Virus record (IMG/VR): IMGVR_UViG_3300013233_000202
Span: 1 to 21,075 of that record
DNA: 21,075 bases
DNA from: a virus
Direction: 5' to 3' (one strand)
The notes beneath the pieces are model-generated. The model made no database searches. It was given only the letters and a program-made list of their open reading frames with translations, and was not told the DNA's origin. Each line of letters starts with the position of its first letter. Positions within the stretch are counted from its first letter, which is position 1. The position numbers were made by a program, and so were the translations under genes. Shown piece after piece: positions 6,981-12,483 of this stretch.

Positions 6981-7048
6981 TGACTTGAAATTGATGAAAC
7001 AATTTGAAGATGGATCGGACCTGGGGGCGGTACCCAGCGACTCCACCA

Positions 7049-7153
7049 TCAGCAATCTCCACTGAACGGGCGCATGGTCTTAGTAGGTGCATTCTAGAAT
7101 AATAGTAAGTGATCATAACATTATTCTGGTACTGGTTCGAGATTGTTGATGAT
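7049..7153 (+). other. Intervening segment of the permuted tmRNA precursor
   Basis: This 105-nt segment between ACCA and the coding half should be removed on maturation. ATCAGCAATCTC (7048-7059) pairs with GAGATTGTTGAT (7139-7150) over 12 bp with one G-U, stacking on the acceptor stem, and AGAATAAT (7096-7103) pairs with ATTATTCT (7120-7127) inside it. The result is one long hairpin holding both ends of the acceptor stem together. Confidence 0.75.
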
Positions 7154-7234
7154 GGGGTCGAAATAGGATAGACGGACATTGGATGAACGTGGAGATTTTC
7201 GTTTGAATCGCGTTATAGATTCGAAAAAGTAAGT

Positions 7235-7273
7235 GCAAACACAAATAACGCACCTTTGAGAATGGCAGCCTAA
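7235..7273 (+). other. tmRNA tag reading frame
   Basis: Resume codon GCA at 7235, twelve codons ANTNNAPLRMAA and TAA at 7271-7273. The start parallels the usual ANDN/ANDE opening and the MAA end fits the hydrophobic-Ala-Ala degron read by ClpXP-type proteases (family knowledge). It follows the typical run of A before the resume site (GAAAAAGTAAGT). Confidence 0.8.
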
Positions 7274-7344
7274 GGCTTCTTCTCGACGGGTCGGGAGGAA
7301 CCTTGGAACAGAATCCTCTATTCTCACATAACAAGGAAATAAAA

Positions 7345-7686
7345 ATGAAAAAAGTATTACTAACGACTACTGCTCTTCTGTTCTCTGGAACGGTTGCAAT
7401 GTCTAATGAATTCGGAAGAAACACCGAAAACCTGTCTGGCTCTGCCGCTGCGACTCATAGTTTTCAGACTGGAACAAACGCTATCAATCTTACCGGTGGC
7501 GCCGCAACTACAGTATGGGGCGTGAAGGTATACGGCAACACCAAGTATGATCTTGTTGGAAAAACTTGGTCTGGTGCTAATATCGGGGTAACAAAAAAGC
7601 TTGGCGCTAACGTTTATGGCGATCTTTGGACAAATCTTAATACCGGATCACAGACAGTGACCGCTGAGGTTGGTTTCAACTTCTAA
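7345..7686 (+). CDS. Small exported beta-rich protein, possibly outer membrane
   Basis: A 113-residue protein with a textbook signal peptide (MKKVLLTTTALLFSGTVAMS, cleavage near residue 18-20). The mature part of about 94 residues is rich in Gly, Asn, Thr and alternating hydrophobic residues and ends in AEVGFNF; a terminal Phe after a beta strand is the usual signal for outer-membrane insertion. That is too short for a full 8-stranded barrel, so it may oligomerise or be a soluble beta protein. ATG 7345 has AAGGA 7 nt upstream; the open frame before it overlaps the tmRNA end and is not used. It directly follows the tmRNA and its stop overlaps the HAD gene as TAATG. A receptor-masking role is conceivable but unproven. 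Confidence 0.75.
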   Translation: MKKVLLTTTALLFSGTVAMSNEFGRNTENLSGSAAATHSFQTGTNAINLTGGAATTVWGVKVYGNTKYDLVGKTWSGANIGVTKKLGANVYGDLWTNLNTGSQTVTAEVGFNF

Positions 7687-8099
7687 TGAAAGTGATTTTT
7701 TTAGATATAGACGGGGTTCTGAATAAACAATCGGACTATGAAGTTTATACAACATCGGACTTTCGCTTAAATCTAAAATTGCTTGAAAATCTTCTCCAAG
7801 TTGTTGAAGAGACTGGTGCTAAACTTGTCTTGTCATCAACTTGGAGATTACTCAGAGATGGTCCTAAATTTCTAAATGAACGCGGCTTAGATTTTATAGG
7901 TTCAACCGATAATCTTGGTAAGTGCCGAGGGGACGAGATCCACCGTTGGCTAGATAGTCACACGGTTGATAGATATGTTATTGTGGATGACAGCAGCGAT
8001 ATGCTTAATGATCAGCTTGAAAATTTCGTTCAAACCGATTTTTTAACAGGTCTGAACAAAACAATTGCGTACAGAATAACGTATAAGCTTAATAAATAA
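7686..8099 (+). CDS. HAD-superfamily phosphatase-like protein
   Basis: A 137-residue compact HAD protein. Motif I is FLDIDGVLN with nucleophile Asp7 and acid/base Asp9, motif II region LVLSSTWR (47-54), a GDEI stretch at 82-85, and motif IV VIVDDSSD (98-105). There is no cap domain. The DxDGVLN ... SSTWR ... VDD layout matches the group called HAD domain in Swiss Army Knife RNA repair proteins, often found alone in phages and beside RNA-repair genes. A phosphatase acting on nucleic-acid ends or nucleotides is therefore plausible but the substrate is not visible. The gene starts on the preceding stop (TAATG). Its neighbour on the left is a tmRNA, which makes an RNA-related role worth testing. 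Confidence 0.85.
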   Translation: MKVIFLDIDGVLNKQSDYEVYTTSDFRLNLKLLENLLQVVEETGAKLVLSSTWRLLRDGPKFLNERGLDFIGSTDNLGKCRGDEIHRWLDSHTVDRYVIVDDSSDMLNDQLENFVQTDFLTGLNKTIAYRITYKLNK

Positions 8100-8108
8100 A
8101 CATGAGCC

Positions 8109-8151
8109 GATCGTCTCAATACGATCAGAGCTGATGATCTCAAAATCATCA
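8109..8151 (+). promoter_or_regulatory. Two tandem short hairpins in the leader of the VWA gene
   Basis: GATCGT-CTCAAT-ACGATC (8109-8126) and TGATGAT-CTCAAA-ATCATCA (8132-8151) have stems of 6 and 7 bp and nearly identical 6-nt loops beginning CTCAA. They end 15 nt before ATG 8167 and leave its ribosome site GGA (8157-8159) single-stranded. Neither is followed by a T-run, so they are not terminators. Confidence 0.5.
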
Positions 8152-8166
8152 AAAATGGAAAATAAA

Positions 8167-8961
8167 ATGACACGTATTTTTACCAAGTGGAGCAAGATTT
8201 CTTCACCCAACAAAGTTGGACATAATCCCTTTTTCACAGCAATCGAATCGACTGAAGAATATCGCGTATCACCCGTGAACGATTTCAAACCTAAAAAGTC
8301 GTCAACACGGAAAAATTCTCCAAATCATATTGTTTTCATTCTGGACGGGTCCAGCTCTATGGAGAACCAAAAAGAAAAAACAATTTCAGGTTTTAATGAA
8401 TTTCTTGATATCCAACGAAAGTCTGAAACAAAAACGTTCGTGTCTCTGTACACGTTTAATGGAACATCGACCCAGGCGATATTCAAAAACAAAGACATTT
8501 CGAACGTACATGATCTTACCGATGAAACATACAGGGTTAGTGGTTGCACCAACCTAAACGATGCCATTGGTGACGTTATGTGCAACGTAAACAAACAACT
8601 TGCGCGTAAAAAGAAGAAAGACAGACCGACCGTTGCCTTCGTTATCTTGACAGACGGCCAAGAAAACTCCTCAAAGCGATTCTTTACTCACACTATTAAG
8701 AATATGATCTCAATGGCCCAAGAAAAGATGTGGTCATTTACATTTCTAGGAGCTGATCTGGACGCATTTTCGATTTCCGAAGGATATGGTATCTCTAACG
8801 CGGCAACCCTAAGTTACGGAAAAAACTCATCGAATATGGCGTTTGCCTCCGCTTCAAGATTTGTATCTAGACAGAGTGGGGATATAAAATCTGGCATGAC
8901 TCTTGATGCTTCTTATGCATCTTCGGCCTATACTGATGCAGAAAGAAAACTTTCGAAATAA
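8167..8961 (+). CDS. von Willebrand factor A domain protein
   Basis: From ATG 8167 (GGA 7 nt upstream) this is 264 residues; upstream in-frame ATGs at 8134 and 8155 lack a ribosome site and 8134 lies inside a hairpin. A VWA fold covers about residues 54-200 with a complete MIDAS: DGSSS (60-64), Thr128 in GCTNL, and Asp163 in LTDGQ. This binds a divalent metal and typically mediates protein contacts. The C-terminal 60 residues are Ser/Ala-rich and probably flexible. No MoxR-type ATPase, the common partner of bacterial VWA proteins, is seen nearby. The gene ends in front of a strong terminator. It is a cytosolic protein with no signal peptide; its binding partner is unknown. Confidence 0.88.
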   Translation: MTRIFTKWSKISSPNKVGHNPFFTAIESTEEYRVSPVNDFKPKKSSTRKNSPNHIVFILDGSSSMENQKEKTISGFNEFLDIQRKSETKTFVSLYTFNGTSTQAIFKNKDISNVHDLTDETYRVSGCTNLNDAIGDVMCNVNKQLARKKKKDRPTVAFVILTDGQENSSKRFFTHTIKNMISMAQEKMWSFTFLGADLDAFSISEGYGISNAATLSYGKNSSNMAFASASRFVSRQSGDIKSGMTLDASYASSAYTDAERKLSK

Positions 8962-8984
8962 GGTTAATCGCTAAATAGATTCGC

Positions 8985-9014
8985 GAGGGGCCATGGTTAG
9001 CCCCTCATTTTTTT
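8985..9014 (+). terminator. Intrinsic terminator after the VWA gene
   Basis: GAGGGGC (8985-8991) and GCCCCTC (9000-9006) form a perfect 7-bp GC-rich stem with an 8-nt loop, followed by A and seven T (9008-9014). Confidence 0.9.
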
Positions 9015-9044
9015 GTTTACATTATCTCCCAATTGGTATAGAGT
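9015..9044 (+). promoter_or_regulatory. T4-early-type promoter directly after the terminator
   Basis: GTTTACA with -35 TTTACA at 9016-9021 abuts the T-tract of the terminator. At 17 bp spacing the -10 is TAGAGT (9039-9044), a weak match; TATAGA at 9037-9042 with 15 bp is an alternative. It would serve the gene at 9053. Confidence 0.55.
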
Positions 9045-9052
9045 TCTAATAA

Positions 9053-9307
9053 ATGATTCTTAGAGATATTGGGAAAAACAGAATGTGGATTTTTTGTCTA
9101 ACATCAGATAGCAAAAAAATCAAACCCGTCTGCTGGTCGCACAATTTCTCGGGGTCTGATTCCCATTCGATTTTTAGGCGCTTTAAGGGAGATTCAGATG
9201 TTAAGAGTTTTATCATTTATCCGTGTTCTTTCCTATACGAGAGTTCTAGGGAAATGATGAAGGTTTTGCCTAAACACGACAAAAGGAGAAGCAAATATGG
9301 TTTATGA
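9053..9307 (+). CDS. Small hypothetical protein
   Basis: An 84-residue basic protein with three Cys (15, 27, 58) and no TM segment or signal peptide. The first 60 residues mix beta-like stretches (MWIFCLTS, SFIIYPCSFLY) with polar loops, and the C-terminus is Lys/Arg-rich (KHDKRRSKYGL). Its ribosome site is weak (GAG 9 nt upstream). It is first in the transcript after a terminator and promoter, and overlaps the next gene by 11 bp. No family is recognised; moderate confidence because start signals are weak. Confidence 0.6.
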   Translation: MILRDIGKNRMWIFCLTSDSKKIKPVCWSHNFSGSDSHSIFRRFKGDSDVKSFIIYPCSFLYESSREMMKVLPKHDKRRSKYGL

Positions 9308-9854
9308 ATTTAAGATCGGCGATATCGTTAGATTAAAAAACGGAAACGCGCATTTGAGAGTCTCTCATGTCGATTCCGACCGGGGAGTTATTAGCGCTCA
9401 ATATCTAAAAGCTGCATGTTCTCGTTACAGTGGATCGTCGAGCTCATGGCAGTATGATCGACGAGCCTCAGATTTTAGGCTCGTCGATCGAAAAGAAGAA
9501 GAAATTAACACTGAAAATAAAGGAAACATAGAAATGGCACTGTTCACTGCAAACGATAAATACTACACGTATCTGGCCACAGACTCAAAAGGCAAGTTCG
9601 TTCTTGAAGAAAAAGAAACCGGCCTGGTTGTCGCTCTAGAGCCTGATTCTGTATCGGAGGTTTTTCCGTACACTGTAAGAGTTAAAGCTCCCGGTGGTAC
9701 CGTCAATATTGTATCCAAAGAGGGCGTCCTAGAGGTTAACGACGTTCTCCTATTAAGCGGATCACTGTCTATTGTTTTGGCCATTGACACCAAGCACAAA
9801 GGCGCCAGTGCAATGCCAAAACACGCAAAAAAGATTATGACTATCGACCTTTGA
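9297..9854 (+). CDS. Two-domain hypothetical protein with DUF2158-like N-terminus
   Basis: A 185-residue protein. Residues 3-30 (EFKIGDIVRLKNG ... VSHVDS) resemble the SH3/KOW-like DUF2158 and YodC family of small proteins. After a polar linker (about 66-78) a second part begins at Met80, ALFTANDKYYTYLATDSKG, with VLEEKETG and VFPYTVRVK; in some other phages I believe this part occurs as a separate protein. An internal ATG at 9534 preceded by AAAGGA could yield the second part alone. The first-part coding region contains a 13-bp perfect hairpin (9456-9489). The ribosome site AAAGGAG upstream of 9297 is strong. The 3' end overlaps the next gene. Confidence 0.75.
   Translation: MVYEFKIGDIVRLKNGNAHLRVSHVDSDRGVISAQYLKAACSRYSGSSSSWQYDRRASDFRLVDRKEEEINTENKGNIEMALFTANDKYYTYLATDSKGKFVLEEKETGLVVALEPDSVSEVFPYTVRVKAPGGTVNIVSKEGVLEVNDVLLLSGSLSIVLAIDTKHKGASAMPKHAKKIMTIDL
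9456..9489 (+). repeat. Perfect 13-bp inverted repeat inside a coding region
   Basis: GATCGACGAGCCT (9456-9468) and AGGCTCGTCGATC (9477-9489) are exact reverse complements with loop CAGATTTT. A T-tract does not follow, so it is not a terminator. It encodes residues around 54-64 at the end of the first domain and lies 45 nt before the possible internal start at 9534. Confidence 0.85.
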
Positions 9855-10210
9855 GGGTTCTGGTCTGCGGAGGCAGAAAATTTTCCGATTATGAACAGAT
9901 GGATGAAATTCTCGACAGAGTTAATCCATCTGTTCTTATTCAGGGTGGCGCTACTGGCGCGGATAGTTTAGCTCACGATTGGGCTAAACGACGCCTCTCA
10001 GAAGATAATAGAATAACTGAGAAGGCGGATTGGAATAAATATGGAAAGTCCGCAGGCTTTCTTAGAAATCAAAAGATGATTGATGATCACCATCCAGATT
10101 TGGTCATAGCTTTCGATGGCGGTAACGGAACAGCGCATATGATACGAACGGCAAAGAAGGCTAAAATTCGCCTTCTTATCGTCCGGCCAAAAACTCTATT
10201 GAATATATGA
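9851..10210 (+). CDS. SLOG-family protein (DUF2493 / YspA-like)
   Basis: A 119-residue Rossmann-like protein. It shows the family's CGGRKF (6-11), QGGATGADSLA (31-41), GFLRNQKMI (69-77) and AFDGGNGT (87-94), a full nucleotide- or nucleotide-sugar-binding set. SLOG proteins bind or sense nucleotide-derived ligands such as NAD derivatives (family knowledge); which one is not visible here. The only start before the motif is TTG 9851, overlapping the previous stop as TTGA, with no clear Shine-Dalgarno, so translation probably depends on coupling to the upstream gene. Single-domain versions are frequent in phages and plasmids. Confidence 0.9.
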   Translation: MRVLVCGGRKFSDYEQMDEILDRVNPSVLIQGGATGADSLAHDWAKRRLSEDNRITEKADWNKYGKSAGFLRNQKMIDDHHPDLVIAFDGGNGTAHMIRTAKKAKIRLLIVRPKTLLNI

Positions 10211-10218
10211 AATTTGAT

Positions 10219-10248
10219 GTTTACTTTGATATAAAAATGTTTTATAAG
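10219..10248 (+). promoter_or_regulatory. T4-early-type promoter for the DUF932 gene
   Basis: -35 TTTACT at 10220-10225 within GTTTACTT, exact 17-bp spacer, -10 TATAAG at 10243-10248. Predicted start near 10255, leaving a short leader with GGAGA before ATG 10281. Confidence 0.75.
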
Positions 10249-10280
10249 TTATCTATCGAAATTGAAAATGGAGAAATATT

Positions 10281-11237
10281 ATGGCCGCCGCAGTAGAAAC
10301 AATGGCATATTCTGGAGAAGCTCCTTGGCACCGTTTAGGTACTAAGGTCTCTAACGATCTAGACCCATACCAAATGATGAAGAAAGCTGGTCTGGATTGG
10401 GAAGTCAAAAAATATTCTGCTTCAGTTCGGGTAGGGGATAAGACTATCCGCACCGGACAAAAAGCTCTTGTTCGTTTATCTGATAATCGGGTATTAACGA
10501 ACGTTGGAGAGAACTGGAACCCCGTTCAGAATGAAACAGCATTTAAGTTTTTCCACGAATTTGTTTTAGCGGGCGATATGGAAATGCACACAGCTGGTTC
10601 GCTCTTGGACGGTCGCCAGGTATGGGTTCTCGCGAAAGTAAAAGAATCGTTCGATATTTTTGGAGGAGATGAAATTCATTCTTATCTCCTGTTCTCTAAT
10701 CCCCATCAATATGGAAAATCAATCAACGTTCGCTTTACTCCAATCCGGGTAGTTTGCAATAACACTCTCACCCTTTCTCTTGGAACGCACGCTGAACGTC
10801 AGTTTTCGATGGGACACCGGGCAGTTTTTAATCCTAATATCGTCAAAGAAACTTTGGGATTGGCTCACACAAAATTTTCCAAATACAAGGAAATGGCTGA
10901 GTTCCTTGGTTCGAAACGAGTAACAGGAGATTCTCTCATCGAGTATTTCAATTCCGTATTTCCTCGGTCCTCAAGCAAAACGTCCGACGGAAAACCGCTT
11001 TCGTACGAAACTCTTTCGCGGAATGCGAAACAAGCGTTTGATATTCTTGAAACTCAACCAGGAGCTGAGTACGCTCCAGGAACATTCTGGCAAGCTTTCA
11101 ACGCTACAACATTCATCACGGATCACGTCCAAGGCCGGTCCAAAGAGAATCGATTGAATTCCGCTTGGTTTGGGTCGAATGTTAATCGAAAACAGGCCGC
11201 CGCTAATATCGCAACGGAGATGGCGAACGCCGCCTGA
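10281..11237 (+). CDS. DUF932 phage/plasmid-like protein
   Basis: A 318-residue protein of the DUF932 family (phage/plasmid-like TIGR03299 type), with the characteristic opening ETMAYSGEAPWHRLGT (residues 6-21), the block NVGENWNPVQNETAFKFF (75-92), the HTAGSLLDGRQVWVLAK region, and the core PIRVVCNNTLTLSL. Members are common on plasmids and phages; their biochemical role is not established to my knowledge. The ribosome site GGAGA is good and the gene has its own early-type promoter and its own terminator (11255-11287), so it is a monocistronic unit, suggesting high or separately timed expression. Confidence 0.92.
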   Translation: MAAAVETMAYSGEAPWHRLGTKVSNDLDPYQMMKKAGLDWEVKKYSASVRVGDKTIRTGQKALVRLSDNRVLTNVGENWNPVQNETAFKFFHEFVLAGDMEMHTAGSLLDGRQVWVLAKVKESFDIFGGDEIHSYLLFSNPHQYGKSINVRFTPIRVVCNNTLTLSLGTHAERQFSMGHRAVFNPNIVKETLGLAHTKFSKYKEMAEFLGSKRVTGDSLIEYFNSVFPRSSSKTSDGKPLSYETLSRNAKQAFDILETQPGAEYAPGTFWQAFNATTFITDHVQGRSKENRLNSAWFGSNVNRKQAAANIATEMANAA

Positions 11238-11254
11238 TTAAAACGCAACAGGAT

Positions 11255-11287
11255 AAAGGGGTCTTCAGTTTGAAGGCCCTTTTTTTA
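11255..11287 (+). terminator. Intrinsic terminator after the DUF932 gene
   Basis: AAAGGG (11255-11260) with CCCTTT and TCTTC with GAAGG form a hairpin around loop AGTTT, interrupted by one unpaired G, followed by a seven-T run (11280-11286). Confidence 0.85.
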
Positions 11288-11293
11288 TAAATA
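11286..11293 (+). promoter_or_regulatory. T4 late promoter (TATAAATA)
   Basis: An exact TATAAATA, the complete -10 element recognised by the T4 late sigma gp55 with gp33/gp45. It begins at the last T of the terminator's T-tract. The transcript would start near 11300, ahead of the structural-type genes from 11332 to about 16735. By known T4 biology no -35 box is needed. Confidence 0.8.
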
Positions 11294-11331
11294 AAAGAAA
11301 GGTCCAACGCTGTAAAAGAAAGTGATAATAG

Positions 11332-12483
11332 ATGAAAAAAACTCAATTAGACGAAGGCGTCCTTGGAGGGATTAAGATACTTGGTCGCGCCATCGCAAAA
11401 GACAGAGGAATTCGTACTATTTCAAAAATAGGCACCAAAGCCGTTTCTGGAGCCATGAACGGATCGTTGATCGGCGCCCCCGCTGGTTATGCTGCCCTAA
11501 AAACGGCTAAAACAGCTATGGATAACGTTAGATCTAGACCAAAAACTAAGTCTGTCGCAAAACCTGCGACGCCCGCAAAGATTAAATCTGGATCTTCGGT
11601 TCCGCCTAGGAAGAATTTCGGCGATCTCAGCGTTCCTGGAATAAAGAGGAAAATAGCAACAGCGAAAAGCACCGCGAGGACGATTGGCGTAAAGAAATAT
11701 AGTAATCAATTAAAAGCTCAAGGCAATCCCTATGTAAAAGAGGGAGTCATAGGAGTCCTTAACGGCGCTAGAAAAACTGTCGCTCCTCCAAGAGTAAGAC
11801 TAAAAACTAAAAAGATGATAATCAATAAAGAATCGTTGGATCTAGATGAGGGAATCTTGGGTGGAACGGTTAGAGCGCTCGGTAAATTAGCCCTAAGGAC
11901 AACGGCGAGAGCTGCGAAGTCTGGCGCCCTTGGCGTAGAAAAAAAGGTTTTGGGAGCAGGACGAGGCCTTGAGAAAAGACTGAAGACTGGGGTTCGGGCG
12001 ACGACGAATTCTTTATCTAAATCTAGAACCGCTGGCAGAATAGGTAATACTCTGTCCAAGGCGGCAGTCGTTGGGGCCGGGGCTGGCTCTGCGATAGCGG
12101 CCAGACGGAATATAGGAACGACTCCAGTGAGAGAGAGTTCAGATATCGAAGAAGCTCTGAGTATCACTCAGAGACGAAAGCGGATGATGATACTAAAGCG
12201 CAATAAATCCAAATTGGCTATTGGTAGACTAAAAGCTTCACACCGGGTCGCGACTATGGAAGTTCTGAAAAAGAGAGCCCGTAGACAGGCTAGGCGCGAA
12301 ATGGCTAAAAAGCTATCAAAAGGCGTCGATAAGTCCGAGCTTGGTGCAGAAAGAAAGTCTCAAATCGAGAAGAGAATGGCTACTCCTGCGATAGCGTCTC
12401 GCATTAATCGCTTATCGAAGCGTCTCATAAAGAAAGCCAGAGAAAGAGAATTGTCCAAGAAACGGGGATCTGATAATAGCTAA
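11332..12483 (+). CDS. Basic head-associated protein with repeated prohead-protease sites
   Basis: A 383-residue, highly basic, Ala/Gly/Lys/Arg-rich protein with no Cys. Three short repeats share (D/K)EG(V/I)(L/I)G: LDEGVLGG (6-13), VKEGVIGV (135-142) and LDEGILGG (171-178); with IEEA (272-275) these place Glu8, Glu137, Glu173 and Glu274 in or near the (I/L)xE cleavage pattern of the T4 prohead protease gp21. The last 110 residues (ALSITQRRKRMM onwards) form a charged helical domain, similar to one I recall in head-region proteins of other T4-like phages. It is first in the late transcript. DNA binding inside the capsid or scaffold function fits the charge and context; this is inference. Its stop overlaps the next start (TAATG). 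Confidence 0.75.
   Translation: MKKTQLDEGVLGGIKILGRAIAKDRGIRTISKIGTKAVSGAMNGSLIGAPAGYAALKTAKTAMDNVRSRPKTKSVAKPATPAKIKSGSSVPPRKNFGDLSVPGIKRKIATAKSTARTIGVKKYSNQLKAQGNPYVKEGVIGVLNGARKTVAPPRVRLKTKKMIINKESLDLDEGILGGTVRALGKLALRTTARAAKSGALGVEKKVLGAGRGLEKRLKTGVRATTNSLSKSRTAGRIGNTLSKAAVVGAGAGSAIAARRNIGTTPVRESSDIEEALSITQRRKRMMILKRNKSKLAIGRLKASHRVATMEVLKKRARRQARREMAKKLSKGVDKSELGAERKSQIEKRMATPAIASRINRLSKRLIKKARERELSKKRGSDNS

Larger units (their letters stand above)
6990..7319 (+). ncRNA. ssrA: Circularly permuted two-piece tmRNA (alphaproteobacterial style)
   Basis: tmRNA rescues stalled ribosomes and tags the nascent protein for proteolysis. The acceptor half comes first: T-arm-like stem CTGGG/CCCAG (7021-7025/7033-7037), then CGACTCC and ACCA (7038-7048). 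The coding half starts at GGGGTCG (7154-7160), which pairs with 7038-7044 over 7 bp (one G-U), followed by AAATAGGATAGACGG, resembling the usual tmRNA D-region GGATTCGACGG. The tag frame runs 7235-7270, GCA to GCC, then TAA at 7271: ANTNNAPLRMAA. The stop sits in the loop of AGCC/GGCT inside GAGAA/TTCTC, like helix P5. A hairpin 7202-7209/7218-7225 has loop bases able to pair with 7245-7251. Oddities: T-loop GGCGGTA is not the standard TTCGA type, and the loop pairing falls inside the tag frame. Outer ends are approximate. Confidence 0.85.

Noticed and set aside
7021-7048. A tRNA 3' end (T-arm plus ACCA).
   Set aside because: No anticodon or D arm lies upstream; the acceptor strand instead pairs with 7154-7160, so it belongs to the permuted tmRNA.
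8091-8098. AATAAATA as a second late promoter.
   Set aside because: The first base deviates from TATAAATA and it overlaps the end of an early-type gene with no late gene following.
11730-12167. 145-codon antisense open frame in the basic late protein gene.
   Set aside because: It is a by-product of the Ala/Arg-rich coding bias of the + strand gene; its Pro/Ala-rich product is typical of a shadow.
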